Assembly: GCF_030053835.1 (NCBI RefSeq)
Contig: NZ_CP125655.1
Coordinates: forward strand, 3,534,001-3,598,000
Length of the DNA stretch: 64,000 bases
Source of the DNA: Cellulomonas sp. ES6
Lineage (GTDB): Bacteria; Actinomycetota; Actinomycetes; Actinomycetales; Cellulomonadaceae
Direction: 5' to 3'
Made by a program: the position numbers and the translations under genes. Below the pieces are notes generated by a model. The model ran no database searches. It was not told the origin of the DNA and saw nothing but the letters and a program-made list of their open reading frames with translations. Of the stretch, positions 47,247 through 57,630 are shown in pieces. How positions within the stretch are numbered: the first letter of the stretch is position 1; the number at the start of each line of letters is the position of its first letter.

Positions 47247-47250
<4 letters not shown>
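46291..47250 (-). CDS. GDP-mannose 4,6-dehydratase-like SDR enzyme (second, divergent copy)
   Basis: A 319-residue extended SDR protein of the Gmd group: [39 protein letters not shown], the catalytic [67 protein letters not shown] and [13 protein letters not shown]. It is clearly a paralogue of the next gene and keeps Ser-Glu and Tyr-Lys catalytic residues, but the N-terminal third is shorter and more diverged. It may be a 4-reductase (RMD-like), giving GDP-D-rhamnose, or a second dehydratase. It overlaps both neighbours by four bases. Confidence 0.85.
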
Positions 47251-48230
<980 letters not shown>

Positions 48231-48263
48231 GATGTCCCGAACCGTGGTGGATGAGTCGGTCCG

Positions 48264-48269
48264 ACCCTA
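48264..48269 (-). promoter_or_regulatory. Putative -10 box of the gmd operon
   Basis: TAGGGT on the minus strand about 34 bases before the gmd ATG, between the rmlA stop and gmd. Confidence 0.45.
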
Positions 48270-48287
48270 CCGGGCCGGGGGGCGCGG

Positions 48288-49148
48288 TCAGGCCAGCAGG
48301 TCCAGCAGGTACTGGCCGTAGCCGGACTTGACGAGCTTCTCCGCGCGCACGCGCAGCTCGTCGTCCGTGAGGAACCCGCGACGCCAGGCCACCTCCTCGG
48401 GCGAGCCGATCTTGAGGCCCTGGCGCGACTCGATGGTGCGCACGTAGTCGGAGGCCTCCAGCAGCGAGTCGAACGTGCCGGTGTCGAGCCAGGCCGTCCC
48501 GCGGGGGAGCACCTCGACCTGGAGGCGGCCCTGCTCGAGGTACGCGCGGTTGACGTCGGTGATCTCGTACTCGCCGCGCGCCGACGGCTTCAGGTCCCGC
48601 GCGATCGCCACGACGTCGTTGTCGTAGAAGTACAGGCCGGGCACCGCGTAGCTGCTCTTCGGCCGGGCGGGCTTCTCCTCCAGGGACAGCGCGCGGAAGT
48701 CCTCGTCGAACTCCACGACGCCGTACGCCGTCGGGTCGGCCACCCGGTAGGCGAACACCGCGCCGCCGTCGATGTCCTCGAACCGCTGCAGCCGCGCGCC
48801 CAGGCCCGGGCCGTAGAAGATGTTGTCGCCGAGCACGAGCGCGGCACCCTCGTCGCCCACGAAGTCGGCGCCGATGACGAACGCCTGCGCGAGGCCGTTG
48901 GGCTCCGGCTGGGTGGCGAACGTGAGGTCGATGCCGAACTGCGAGCCGTCCCCGAGCAGGCGCCGGAACTGCTCGGCGTCGTGTGGCGTGGTGATGACCA
49001 GCACGTCCCGGATGCCGGCGAGGATCAGCGTCGACAGCGGGTAGTAGATCATCGGCTTGTCGTACACGGGCACGAGCTGCTTGCTGATGCCCTGCGTGAT
49101 CGGGTGCAGTCGGGTGCCGGATCCACCGGCCAGGATGATGCCGCGCAT
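48288..49148 (-). CDS. rmlA: Glucose-1-phosphate thymidylyltransferase
   Basis: First enzyme of dTDP-rhamnose synthesis. The 286-residue protein opens with the canonical [18 protein letters not shown] nucleotide-binding motif, followed by [67 protein letters not shown] and [20 protein letters not shown]. The ATG at 49148 is used since homologues start exactly there; a second in-frame ATG at 49166 adds six residues. CACAAT six bases upstream of 49148 fits a weak leaderless -10. The secreted repeat protein gene ends 22 bases upstream. Confidence 0.96.
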   Translation of the reverse strand: MRGIILAGGSGTRLHPITQGISKQLVPVYDKPMIYYPLSTLILAGIRDVLVITTPHDAEQFRRLLGDGSQFGIDLTFATQPEPNGLAQAFVIGADFVGDEGAALVLGDNIFYGPGLGARLQRFEDIDGGAVFAYRVADPTAYGVVEFDEDFRALSLEEKPARPKSSYAVPGLYFYDNDVVAIARDLKPSARGEYEITDVNRAYLEQGRLQVEVLPRGTAWLDTGTFDSLLEASDYVRTIESRQGLKIGSPEEVAWRRGFLTDDELRVRAEKLVKSGYGQYLLDLLA

Positions 49149-49170
49149 CCGGCCATTGTGGCGCATCCGG

Positions 49171-51588
49171 CTACGGCACGCTGACGTCCTTGCAGCCGAT
49201 GCGCGGGTTGGTGCCCCCCTGGGAGGCCCCGAACGAGTCGATCGCGTAGGTGCAGACGGTGTGCGTGCCGGACGTCAGCGGATCGAGGGTCGTGCTGTAG
49301 CCGTGCAGCGCGCCCATGCCGTACGCGCGGTCCACGTCGGGCCGGCTGACGTCGGCCGTCAGCGCCTTCACGGCGGTGCCGTCCACGTACACGTGCACCC
49401 GGATCGGCGCGGTCGTGTTCGGGTCGAGCGCCCAGCCCTTCACGCGCACGGCGCCGGTGTCGAGCACGGTCGCGGAGTCCAGCCGGCCGATCGGCTTGAC
49501 GTTCGCGACGCCGGTCGCGCAGCCGACGCGCCCGTCCGGCCCGCCCCACGTGTCGACGCCGTCCACGCACACGCGGTGCTCGGTCGCGTCGCCCGCGGTC
49601 ACGGGGATCGTCACGCGGAACCCGTGGGAGCCGGTCGTGCCGAGCCGGGACGCGACGTCCGGCCGGTCGAGGTCGGCGACCACCGACGTCGCGGCCTTGC
49701 CGTCGACGGAGACGCGCACCGTCACCGGGCCGGTCGTGTCGGGGTCGTGCACCCAGCCCTCGACGGTGAACTGACCGGCTCCCGGCGTCACGGCCTCGAC
49801 GGCCCCCGTCGGCGCCTGGTTGACGACCGTGGCGGTGCGGCACCCGATCTTCGGGTTCGGTCCCACCACGGGGTCGATCGCGTACACGCAGACCTCGTGG
49901 GTGCCCGGGGTGGCCGCCACGTCGACGGAGTAGCCGTGCGCCGCGCCCTTCCCGTAGGCCCGGTCGACGTCGGGGCGCAGGCCGTCCGCGGCCACCGACC
50001 GCGCCGGCTTGCCGTCCACGTGCACGTGCACGCGGATCGACGCGGACGTGTCGGGGTCGAGCGCCCAGCCGGTGACCCGCAGCCTGCCCTCCACCGAGGT
50101 CGCGGTGTCCACCCGCCCGATCGGGCGCGCGTTCTGCACGTCGACGGTCCGGCAGGAGACCTTGGTGTTGGCGCCGCCCGAGCTGTCGATCGCGTACAGG
50201 CAGACCTCGTGCCGGCCCGCCGCCGCGGGGAACGAGGTGGTGAACCCGTGCGCGCTGCCCTTGCCGTACGCCCGGCCGACGTCGGGGCGGCTCGCGGTCG
50301 CCGCGGCGGAGCGGACGGGCTTGCCGTCGAGGTGCACGTGCACGCGGATCGACGCGGCGGTGTCGGGGTCGAGCGCCCAGCCGCTGACCTGCACGGTCCC
50401 CGCGGAGGGCGACGTGACCTGGTCGAGCCGGCCGATCGGGGGCTGGTTGACGACCGTGACGTCGCGGCAGCCGAGCTGGGAGTTGGCGCCGCCGGCGGAG
50501 TCGATGGCGTAGACGCACACGCGGTGCTTCCCGCTGGTCGAGTCGACGGTCGTGCTGAAGCCGTGCGCGCTGCCCTTGCCGTACGCCGAGCCCACGTCGG
50601 GCCGGTTGCGGTCGGCGGCCACCGACTGGACCGGCTTGCCGTCCACGTGCACGTGCACCCGGATGGAGGCGGTGGTGTCCGGGTCGAGCGCCCAGCCGCT
50701 CACCGCGATCCGGCCCGAGGAGGGCGACGTGACCTGCTCGACGACGCCGATCGGCGCGCGCTGCGTGGGCGAGCCGAACCAGTCGGAGAAGTAGTTCCAG
50801 AAGTTGCGGTTGCCGTACGACGAGCAGGAGTCGCCCGTGCCGTACCCGGCGCGGAGCGCGGCGGCGTTGGGCTGGTACGGCGTGTAGTTGTACAGCGAGG
50901 CCGTCGCCTGGTTCTGGATGAGGACGGGGCTCGTGCCGCAGGCGGCGTTCGGGTGGAACCGGACCTGGTTCACGATCCCGGCGCGGTGCGTGTAGTTGCC
51001 CGGTTCCGCCGCGTACCGCTGGAACTGCCGCGCGGCGAGGTAGACCTGGTTCCCGAACCCGAAGTACTTCGCGTCGCACTCCCGGGTGTCCGGGCAGCCG
51101 AACCCGAGCGCCTTGCGGTACGTGGTCTCGGGCTTGCCGGCCGTCGCGGTGACGAGACCCTGCTCCTTCTGGAGCGTGACGAGGAGCACCTGGGGGTTGA
51201 TGCGGCAGGCGACCGCGACCTTCGCGACGATCTGGGCGGCGGTCTCGCTGGAGGAGCCGGAGTACGCGCGGCAGTACGCGTCCGCCGGCCGGCTGGTCGT
51301 GGCCTGCCGGTAGTCCTTGAGGCAGGTGTTCCCGGCGGTGGGCACGCACGAGGCGCCCTTCTGGTTCAGGAACGACTGCACCTGCGCGGCGGACATGGTG
51401 CCGGAGTCGTAGAACACCGCGTCGCTGATGATCATGCCGGGGTCGAACTGCGTCAGGTCCGCGGCGGCGGCGGAGCCCCGGTCACCGCCGAGCCCGGCCA
51501 GGCCGGTGACGAGCACGGCGGCCGCGGCGAGCACGGGCAGCAGCACGCGCAGCAGCACGGTGCGCACGAGGGTGCGGGGCCGGTTCAC
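49171..51588 (-). CDS. Secreted protein with lysozyme-like N-terminal region and five GWALDPDT modules
   Basis: An 805-residue exported protein. A signal peptide ([24 protein letters not shown]) is followed by a conserved actinobacterial region of about 230 residues ([30 protein letters not shown], an [19 protein letters not shown] helix with a candidate catalytic Glu as in lysozyme-like folds, six or more Cys, then [11 protein letters not shown]). From about 290 on there are five beta-rich modules of about 95 residues, each with [17 protein letters not shown], ADxxRPDV, AYGxGxxHGF and VCVYAIDxxxGxNxxxGC. The fourth is the most diverged. The GTG at 51588 has GGAGG upstream and overlaps the preceding stop by four bases. 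Role unknown; glycan or peptidoglycan binding is inferred. Confidence 0.85.
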   Translation of the reverse strand: MNRPRTLVRTVLLRVLLPVLAAAAVLVTGLAGLGGDRGSAAAADLTQFDPGMIISDAVFYDSGTMSAAQVQSFLNQKGASCVPTAGNTCLKDYRQATTSRPADAYCRAYSGSSSETAAQIVAKVAVACRINPQVLLVTLQKEQGLVTATAGKPETTYRKALGFGCPDTRECDAKYFGFGNQVYLAARQFQRYAAEPGNYTHRAGIVNQVRFHPNAACGTSPVLIQNQATASLYNYTPYQPNAAALRAGYGTGDSCSSYGNRNFWNYFSDWFGSPTQRAPIGVVEQVTSPSSGRIAVSGWALDPDTTASIRVHVHVDGKPVQSVAADRNRPDVGSAYGKGSAHGFSTTVDSTSGKHRVCVYAIDSAGGANSQLGCRDVTVVNQPPIGRLDQVTSPSAGTVQVSGWALDPDTAASIRVHVHLDGKPVRSAAATASRPDVGRAYGKGSAHGFTTSFPAAAGRHEVCLYAIDSSGGANTKVSCRTVDVQNARPIGRVDTATSVEGRLRVTGWALDPDTSASIRVHVHVDGKPARSVAADGLRPDVDRAYGKGAAHGYSVDVAATPGTHEVCVYAIDPVVGPNPKIGCRTATVVNQAPTGAVEAVTPGAGQFTVEGWVHDPDTTGPVTVRVSVDGKAATSVVADLDRPDVASRLGTTGSHGFRVTIPVTAGDATEHRVCVDGVDTWGGPDGRVGCATGVANVKPIGRLDSATVLDTGAVRVKGWALDPNTTAPIRVHVYVDGTAVKALTADVSRPDVDRAYGMGALHGYSTTLDPLTSGTHTVCTYAIDSFGASQGGTNPRIGCKDVSVP

Positions 51589-52160
51589 GGCACCTCCACG
51601 GTCAGCGGGTCGGAGGCGCCGGTGAGGGCGGGGGACGAGTAGGTCACGACGGCCTCCCACGTCCCGGACGTGAGGGGCGGTCCGGACAGGCTCATGCCGG
51701 GGCACACGGTGGTGGAGGCGTCGGGGACGGCGTCGACCCCGATCGTGGCCGTGCCTCCCGGGCCTGTCAGGGTGAGGGTGCAGCGGCCTCCGGACTCGAC
51801 GGTCGCGGCGTAGGCGCCGACCTCGACCGCGGCGGTGCCGGGGTTCCAGGCCGCGTAGGTCGCGACGACGTCCACGGCCGCGGGGCCCGCGGGCTGCCCG
51901 GGGGTGCCGCCCGTCGGGGCGGGGGCGGGCTCCGTCGGGGCCGCGGGGTCCGGGCTCTCCGGTGCCGGGGCGCTCGGCTCGCCGGACGGCCCGGGCCGGG
52001 GCGTCGCGGGCGTGGGGGCCGGTGTGGTCGTGACCGGGCTCGGCGCGGCGGCGGGCTCGGCCCCGGGACGGGTGAGCCACCAGGCGAGCGCGCCGGCCAC
52101 CAGGACGGCGACGGCGGCGCACGCGACGACGACCGCTCTGCGACGGGGGGAGGTGGGCAC
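51585..52160 (-). CDS. Small membrane-anchored protein with Pro-rich linker and beta domain
   Basis: A 191-residue protein. The N-terminal helix (AVVVACAAVAVLVAGALAWWL) is a membrane anchor or uncleaved signal, residues about 35-95 are a Pro/Ala/Thr/Ser linker suited to cross the wall, and the last 95 residues form a small beta domain with two Cys (VDVVATYAAWNPGTAAVEVGAYAATVESGGRC and GTWEAVVTYSSP). No named family recognised. The GTG at 52160 starts it and its stop overlaps the start of the repeat protein, so the two are co-expressed and may act together at the surface. Confidence 0.75.
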   Translation of the reverse strand: MPTSPRRRAVVVACAAVAVLVAGALAWWLTRPGAEPAAAPSPVTTTPAPTPATPRPGPSGEPSAPAPESPDPAAPTEPAPAPTGGTPGQPAGPAAVDVVATYAAWNPGTAAVEVGAYAATVESGGRCTLTLTGPGGTATIGVDAVPDASTTVCPGMSLSGPPLTSGTWEAVVTYSSPALTGASDPLTVEVP

Positions 52161-52305
52161 CGGGGACCTCGCGGATCGGGGGCGGAGACGCGGTCAGGCT
52201 ACGCACCACCGGGCGGCCGACCGGCCCGCCGCGCCCGGTCGGCGGGCCGGTTGCCCGAATTGCCCCGGTATGTGTACCCGAACGGCGCCGCCCGCCGTCC
52301 CGGGG

Positions 52306-55143
52306 TCAGGGCACGGTGACGGTCGTGCACCCGAGCCGGGGGTTCGGGCCCGCCGGCTGGTTGATCGCGTAGACGCACACCTGCCGCGAGCCCGGGGCCG
52401 CGGGCACCGTCGTGTCGAAGCCGTGCGCCGAGCCGAGGCCGTAGGCGCGGCCCACGTCCGGCCGCGAGCGGTCCGCCAGCACCGAGCGCACCGGGGTGCC
52501 GTCCACGTGCACGTGCACGCGGATCGACGCGGTGGTGTCGGGGTCGAGCGCCCAGCCCGCGACCCGCACGCCACCCGCCGCCGGGCGGACCACGTCCAGG
52601 CGCCCGAGCGGCTTGTCGTTGCTGACCGTCACCGTGCGGCACGTCAGCCGCTTGTGCGGGCCGCTCGGCACGTTGATGGCGTAGACGCAGACCTCGTGCT
52701 TCCCCTGCGCCACCGGCACCTCGGCGCTGAAGCCGTGGTTCGGGCCCAGGCCGTACGCCCGGTCGATGTCGGCACGGTACGTCTCCGCGCGGACGGAGCG
52801 CACCGGCTTGCCGTCCACGTGCACGTGGACGGAGATCGGGTCGCGCGTGTCCGCGTCGAGCGCCCAGCCGCGCACCGTCACGGAGTCGGCGCCGGCGGTC
52901 AGCGCGTCCACCCGGCCGACCGGCACGTTCCCGACCTCGACCGTGCGGCACGTGAGGCGGGTCGCGGGGCCCGTCGGCTGGTTGATCGCGTAGACGCACA
53001 CCTCGTGCTTCCCGCCGGTCACCGCGACCGACGCGTTGAACCCGTGCGCGGCCCCGAGGCCGTACGCCCGCTCGACGTCCGGGCGGTCGAGGTCGGCCTT
53101 GACCGACCGGACCGCCTTGCCGTCCACGTGCACGTGCACCTGGACGGGCGCCGTGGTGTCCGGGTCGAGCGCCCAGCCGCTGAGCGTCACGCCCTCCGGC
53201 GTGGTCGACAGCCGCTCGACCACGCCCACCGGGGCCGCGTTGCGGACGGTCAGCCACGCGCAGCCCAGCACCACGTCGTGCCCCGAGCCGACGTTGACGG
53301 ACGACACGCACACGAGGTGCCGGCCGTTGCCGGCCGGGACCGTGCCCGAGAACCCGTGCGACGGGCCGACGCCGTACGCGCTCGCCACGTCGGGCCGGCT
53401 CCGGTCGGCGGTCAGGCGCTTCACCGCGCCGTCCACGGAGACCGCGACCTGCAGGGACGCGGACGACCCCGGGTCGAACGTCCACCCGGAGAGCTGGATC
53501 CCCGACGACGTCGCCCGCAGGCTCTCGAGCCGCGAGACCGGCGAGGCCGCCACCGTGGCGTTCGCGAGCGCCGCGACGCGGTTGCGGATGTCCGGCAGCC
53601 GGTCGTACAGCGTCTGCCCCGGGCAGGAGGTCAGCTGCGCGTCCCGGTGCGCGTAGATCGTGGGGAACGAGACGCTCGTCCCGGCGGGGAACTTCGAGGC
53701 CCCGCCGCCGGACACCATCGTGACGTTCGTGTTCGCCTGGATGCGGTGCACGGCGAACTTCCACGCGATCAGCCGGCTCAGGCTCTCCAGCAGCGCCGCC
53801 GAGGGCGTGGTGGTCTGGAAGTTGCCGATGGCGGCCACGCCGATGGTCCGGCTGTTGAACCCGCCCGTGTGGACGCCGACCACCGTGGACTCGATGCCGC
53901 CGGCCCGCCCCTCGAACACCCGCCCGAACTGGTCGACGAGGAAGTTGTAGCCGATGTCGCACCAGCCACGCCCGCCCGCGGCCTCCGGGCGCGTGTGGTA
54001 GGCGTAGAAGCCGCGGATGATGCCCGGCACCTCGGCGGCGGAGTAGCCGTTGGCGGACGCGGTGTGGTGGACCGCGGCGGAGACGATCTGCGTGGAGAAG
54101 TCCGGGTCGCAGGGCCGCATCGACTCGTCGGCGCCCCAGCCCGCGCGGCTGATGATCGCCGGGGCGGAGACGGCCGCGGTCGCGACGGCGGCCGGACCGG
54201 TGGCGGCGAGGGTGCGGACCACGGCGTCGCCGGACGACTCCGCCGTGCCGACCGCGGCACCGCCGGTGGCCGCGGCCCCGGTCGTCGCCAGCTCGCCCGT
54301 CCCCGCGGGGTCGGCGCCCGGGTCGACCAGGACGGCCTTGAGCCCCGTCACCGTGCCGGTCTCCGCCTCCGCCCAGATCTGCACGCCGTCGGCCCCGACG
54401 GCCACGATCGGGTCGGTACCGTCGCGCGCGTCGGCCGCCGCGTCGTCGGTGCCGGGGTCCGGCGCGACGTCGGAGGACTCGGCGCCCGCCCAGTCGGTCC
54501 ACGCGCCGTCGACCCGCACGCGGTAGCGGATCTCGACGCCCGACAGCCCGGGCGTGCGGTCCCACGTGACGCCGAGGACGGTGAACGGTGCCGTGTCCAT
54601 CTCGACGGTGAGGACGTCCGGGTCGGCGACCGGCCCGGTGCCGGCCGCGTCGCCCGGCGCCGTCGGCGCGGGACCGGCCGTGGGGGAGTCGGACGGCTCG
54701 GCGGTGGGGGCCGGGGTGGGCGCCGCGGACGGCTCGGAGGTCGGCCGGGGGGTCGGCTCCGCGGTCGGCTCGGTGGTCGGCTCGGTGGTCGGCTCGGTGG
54801 TCGGGCCCGCGGTCGGCTCGCCGCCGTCGGCCGGCGCCGGCTCGCCGGGCAGGGCGGTCGTGCCCGCGGCGTCCTGCGCGTCGGGCGCCGCCGAGCGGGC
54901 CGCGGCGTCGGGGGCGGCGTCGCCGGCGCCCTCGTCGGTCGGCACGGACTCGGGCGCGGGCAGGTCCGGGCGGGCCGCGGCGCTCACGCCGGACAGGTCG
55001 AGCTCGACGACGGACAGCTCGTCCGCCGCGCTGCCGGCCGCCGGGGCGGGGCTGGAGGACGCGGCGGGCGCGAGCGTCGTGAGCAGCCCGGCGGCGAGCG
55101 CGCCGGACACCACGACGGACACGGGACGGCGCAGTCGTGCCAT
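52306..55143 (-). CDS. Secreted PGRP/N-acetylmuramoyl-L-alanine amidase with four GWALDPDT modules
   Basis: A 945-residue exported enzyme. Signal peptide (VVVSGALAAGLLTTLAPAASS), then a Ser/Ala/Pro-rich part with a Thr-Glu-Pro-Thr repeat (about 110-150), a beta domain (VLTVEMDTAPFTVLGVTWD to VDGAWTDWAGAESSD), and a PGRP-type amidase at about 345-530. There IISRAGWGADE starts the domain, His in AAVHHTAS and His and Cys in IYAHRDAQLTSCPGQ give the zinc site, and YNFLVDQFGRVFEGRAGGI is the core. Four C-terminal modules follow, the first degenerate (GWTFDPGSSAS), the others matching those of the neighbouring protein. It is expected to cleave or bind peptidoglycan stem peptides. The ATG at 55143 has AGGGGG upstream. 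Confidence 0.9.
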   Translation of the reverse strand: MARLRRPVSVVVSGALAAGLLTTLAPAASSSPAPAAGSAADELSVVELDLSGVSAAARPDLPAPESVPTDEGAGDAAPDAAARSAAPDAQDAAGTTALPGEPAPADGGEPTAGPTTEPTTEPTTEPTAEPTPRPTSEPSAAPTPAPTAEPSDSPTAGPAPTAPGDAAGTGPVADPDVLTVEMDTAPFTVLGVTWDRTPGLSGVEIRYRVRVDGAWTDWAGAESSDVAPDPGTDDAAADARDGTDPIVAVGADGVQIWAEAETGTVTGLKAVLVDPGADPAGTGELATTGAAATGGAAVGTAESSGDAVVRTLAATGPAAVATAAVSAPAIISRAGWGADESMRPCDPDFSTQIVSAAVHHTASANGYSAAEVPGIIRGFYAYHTRPEAAGGRGWCDIGYNFLVDQFGRVFEGRAGGIESTVVGVHTGGFNSRTIGVAAIGNFQTTTPSAALLESLSRLIAWKFAVHRIQANTNVTMVSGGGASKFPAGTSVSFPTIYAHRDAQLTSCPGQTLYDRLPDIRNRVAALANATVAASPVSRLESLRATSSGIQLSGWTFDPGSSASLQVAVSVDGAVKRLTADRSRPDVASAYGVGPSHGFSGTVPAGNGRHLVCVSSVNVGSGHDVVLGCAWLTVRNAAPVGVVERLSTTPEGVTLSGWALDPDTTAPVQVHVHVDGKAVRSVKADLDRPDVERAYGLGAAHGFNASVAVTGGKHEVCVYAINQPTGPATRLTCRTVEVGNVPVGRVDALTAGADSVTVRGWALDADTRDPISVHVHVDGKPVRSVRAETYRADIDRAYGLGPNHGFSAEVPVAQGKHEVCVYAINVPSGPHKRLTCRTVTVSNDKPLGRLDVVRPAAGGVRVAGWALDPDTTASIRVHVHVDGTPVRSVLADRSRPDVGRAYGLGSAHGFDTTVPAAPGSRQVCVYAINQPAGPNPRLGCTTVTVP

Positions 55144-55250
55144 GGTCAGGTACCCCCTGTGAGTGCGGCGAGGGCCTCAGCGCACCATCTCGGGGCCGTC
55201 CTGTCGCCCCGACGCGCGGGGCGGCGGACGGGCTCCTGCGTGCGCGCAGG

Positions 55251-56372
55251 TCAGGCGTGCGCGGCCCGGCGGTAGGCCTCGAGGTGGACGCGGGCCGCCT
55301 CGGCCCAGGTGAAGCCGGCCGCCCGCTCCACCGCCGCGGCCGCGAGCGCGGACCGCCGCGCGGGGTCGTCCAGCAGGTCCCGCAACGCCGCCGCGATCGC
55401 GTCCGCGCCCGTGCCGCAGTACGCGACGGCGTCGCCGCCGACCTCGGGCAGCGACAGCCGCTCGGTGGTCAGCACGGTGGCGCCGCACGCCATGGCCTCC
55501 AGCACGGGCAGCCCGAAGCCCTCGCCCAGGCTGGGGTACGCCAGCACGGACGCCCCCGCGAGGAAGCCCGGCAGGTCGTCGAGCGGGAGGTACCCCGGCA
55601 CGCGCACGGTGAGGTGCCCGGGGACCTCCGCGAGGGCGGCGTCCACCGCGTCGTCCCAGCCGCGCGCCCCGGCGAGCACGAGCGCGGGCGGGTCGGTCAG
55701 GCCCTCGCACGCCCGCACCCAGCCGCGGACCAGCGCCGGCACGTTCTTGCGCGGCTCGAGCGTGCCGAGGAACCCCACGTACGGCCGGTCGCCCACGTCC
55801 AGCGTCGCCCGGACGCGGGCGCGCTCGGCGGTGTCGACCGGGTGGAACCGGGCGGTGTCGACGCCGTGGTAGGCGACGGTCATGCGGTCGGCGGGTGCGC
55901 CGGTCGCGGCGACGACCTCCGCGCGGGTGGCCCGCGACGGCACGACCAGCCCCGCGGCGCGCCGGACGGCGAGGCGCGTCCACGTCCGGAAGAACACGGC
56001 CTTCGTGCGCAGGTGCAGCCCGGGGTCGGAGAAGAACGTGGCGTCGTGCAGCGTGACGACGACGGGTGTGCGGGCGGCCAGCGGCATCGTGTAGTGCGGG
56101 CTGTGCACCACGTCGGCGCGGACGCGGCGCGCGAGCCGGGGGAGCACGACCTGCTCCCACAGCAGGCGCACGGGGCGGCGGGCCACCGGGGCGGGCGCCG
56201 CTACCACCCGGGCGCCCGGCGCGAGCGCCCGGTAGTGCGCCACGTCGCGGGCCTGCACCACGAGCACCAGGTCGGTGCCGGCGCGGTCCAGCTCCGGCAC
56301 GAGCTCGTCGACGTACCGCCCCACGCCCCCGCGGTCCGCGGGCACCGCCGTGGCGTCGATCAGGACCCGCAT
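55251..56372 (-). CDS. Family 4 glycosyltransferase
   Basis: A 373-residue GT-B enzyme. N-terminal MRVLIDATAVPADRGGVGRYVDEL and DVVHSPHYTMPLAA; C-terminal PYVGFLGTLEPRKNVPALVRGW, VRVPGYLPLDDLPGFLAGASVLAYPSLGEGFGLPVLEAMACGATVL and a closing FTWAEAARVHLEAYRRA, which resembles the end of the other GT4 gene (ending 45191). It is probably a mannosyltransferase. The ATG at 56372 has GAGGAGA nine bases upstream; the open frame to 56492 has no family similarity. It is divergent from the polyprenyl-phosphate GT2 gene. Confidence 0.92.
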   Translation of the reverse strand: MRVLIDATAVPADRGGVGRYVDELVPELDRAGTDLVLVVQARDVAHYRALAPGARVVAAPAPVARRPVRLLWEQVVLPRLARRVRADVVHSPHYTMPLAARTPVVVTLHDATFFSDPGLHLRTKAVFFRTWTRLAVRRAAGLVVPSRATRAEVVAATGAPADRMTVAYHGVDTARFHPVDTAERARVRATLDVGDRPYVGFLGTLEPRKNVPALVRGWVRACEGLTDPPALVLAGARGWDDAVDAALAEVPGHLTVRVPGYLPLDDLPGFLAGASVLAYPSLGEGFGLPVLEAMACGATVLTTERLSLPEVGGDAVAYCGTGADAIAAALRDLLDDPARRSALAAAAVERAAGFTWAEAARVHLEAYRRAAHA

Positions 56373-56459
56373 GCCGTGCTCTCCTCGTCGTCCGGCCGAC
56401 CCCGGCCCGCCCCGTGGGCGCCCGGTTCGGGGGTGCGCCCGGCGGCGACCCGCTCCGGC

Positions 56460-56465
56460 TAAGGT
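56460..56465 (+). promoter_or_regulatory. Leaderless-type -10 box of the GT2-DUF2304-GT2 operon
   Basis: TAAGGT eight bases before the GTG at 56474. Confidence 0.55.
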
Positions 56466-56473
56466 AGTGGCCC

Positions 56474-57217
56474 GTGACCGGAGACCCGACACCGCGCCTC
56501 CTGGTGATCGTCCCGGCCTGGAACGAGCGGGAGGCGCTCCCGGGCGTCCTCGCCGAGCTGGCGGCTGCGCTGCCGCAGGCCGACGTGCTCGTCGTGAACG
56601 ACGGCTCGACGGACGGCACCGCGGACGTGGCGCGCGCCAGCGGCACCGCGATGGTGCTGGACCTCCCGCTGAACCTCGGCGTCGGCGGCGCGATGCGCGC
56701 CGGCTACCGCTTCGCGGCCCGGGAGGGCTACGACGCCGCGGTCCAGGTGGACGCCGACGGCCAGCACGACCCGGCCGACGTGCGGCGGGTGGTCGACGCC
56801 CTCGCCGACGGCGCCGACGTCGTGATCGGCGCGCGGTTCGCCGGCGTCGGGTCCTACTCCGTGCGCGGTCCGCGCCGGTGGGCGATGTCCGTCCTGTCCG
56901 GCGTGCTCTCGCGCATCGCCGGGACCCGGCTGACCGACACGACGTCCGGGTTCCGGGCGTCGAACCGCCGCGCCATCCTGCTGTTCGCCGACGAGTACCC
57001 GGCGGAGTACCTGGGCGACACCGTGGAGTCGCTCGTCATCGCGTGCCGCGCCGGGCTGACCGTGCGGCAGATCGGGGTCGAGATGCGCCCGCGGGCCGGC
57101 GGCACGCCGTCGCACAACCCGGCGAAGGCGGCCCTGTTCCTGGGCCGCGCCGTCCTCGCCCTCCTGATCGCGGTGTCGCGGCCGCTCGGCCAGGTCCCGG
57201 CGGGGGTGCACCGGTGA
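56474..57217 (+). CDS. Family 2 glycosyltransferase (polyprenyl-phosphate sugar synthase type)
   Basis: A 247-residue GT-A enzyme without membrane helices: RLLVIVPAWNEREALPGVLAEL, VLVVNDGSTDGTADVAR, LPLNLGVGGAMRAGYRFA, AVQVDADGQHDPADVRRVV and LTDTTSGFRASNRRAILLF. It resembles dolichyl-phosphate mannosyl/glucosyl synthases. The DUF2304 membrane protein overlaps its stop by four bases; this pair (GT2 plus DUF2304) recurs in bacterial polysaccharide loci and together probably replaces a single membrane-bound synthase. Confidence 0.92.
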   Translation: MTGDPTPRLLVIVPAWNEREALPGVLAELAAALPQADVLVVNDGSTDGTADVARASGTAMVLDLPLNLGVGGAMRAGYRFAAREGYDAAVQVDADGQHDPADVRRVVDALADGADVVIGARFAGVGSYSVRGPRRWAMSVLSGVLSRIAGTRLTDTTSGFRASNRRAILLFADEYPAEYLGDTVESLVIACRAGLTVRQIGVEMRPRAGGTPSHNPAKAALFLGRAVLALLIAVSRPLGQVPAGVHR

Positions 57218-57630
57218 GCGGCTACCCCTTCGCCCTCGCGGCGTGCGTCGCGCTGGTCGTGTTCCTGGTCCTGCTGCTGCGCACCCGCCGCCTGCGGGAG
57301 AAGTACGCGATCACGTGGATCGTCGTCGGGGTGGGCGTGTGCGTGTTCGGCGCGTTCCCCGGCGCGGTCGCCGCGCTCGCGGACTGGGTGGGCGTGCAGA
57401 CGCCCAGCAACCTGCTGTTCGCGCTCGCCCTGATCGTCCTGCTGCTCGTGTGCATCCAGCTCAGCGCGGAGATCACCACGCTCGAGGAGGAGACCCGGAC
57501 GCTCGCGGAGGAGATCGCGCTGGTGCGGTTCGACGTCGAGCGGCTGGCGGCCACCGCGCGCCGCGCGGCACCCGCCGACCCCGCGGGCCCCGTCGACGGC
57601 GCCGGCGGCGCGGACGGTCCTGCCGCGTGA
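57214..57630 (+). CDS. DUF2304 membrane protein
   Basis: A 138-residue protein with about three helices (PFALAACVALVVFLVLLLRT, YAITWIVVGVGVCVFGAFPG, and NLLFALALIVLLLVCIQLSAEITTLEEE), then a coiled-coil cytoplasmic tail (TLAEEIALVRFDVERLAATARRA) and an Ala/Gly-rich end. The LREKYAITWIVVG motif is characteristic of DUF2304. It is thought to anchor the adjacent soluble GT2 at the membrane. It starts (GTG 57214) and ends (57630) in GTGA overlaps with its neighbours. Confidence 0.92.
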   Translation: MSGYPFALAACVALVVFLVLLLRTRRLREKYAITWIVVGVGVCVFGAFPGAVAALADWVGVQTPSNLLFALALIVLLLVCIQLSAEITTLEEETRTLAEEIALVRFDVERLAATARRAAPADPAGPVDGAGGADGPAA

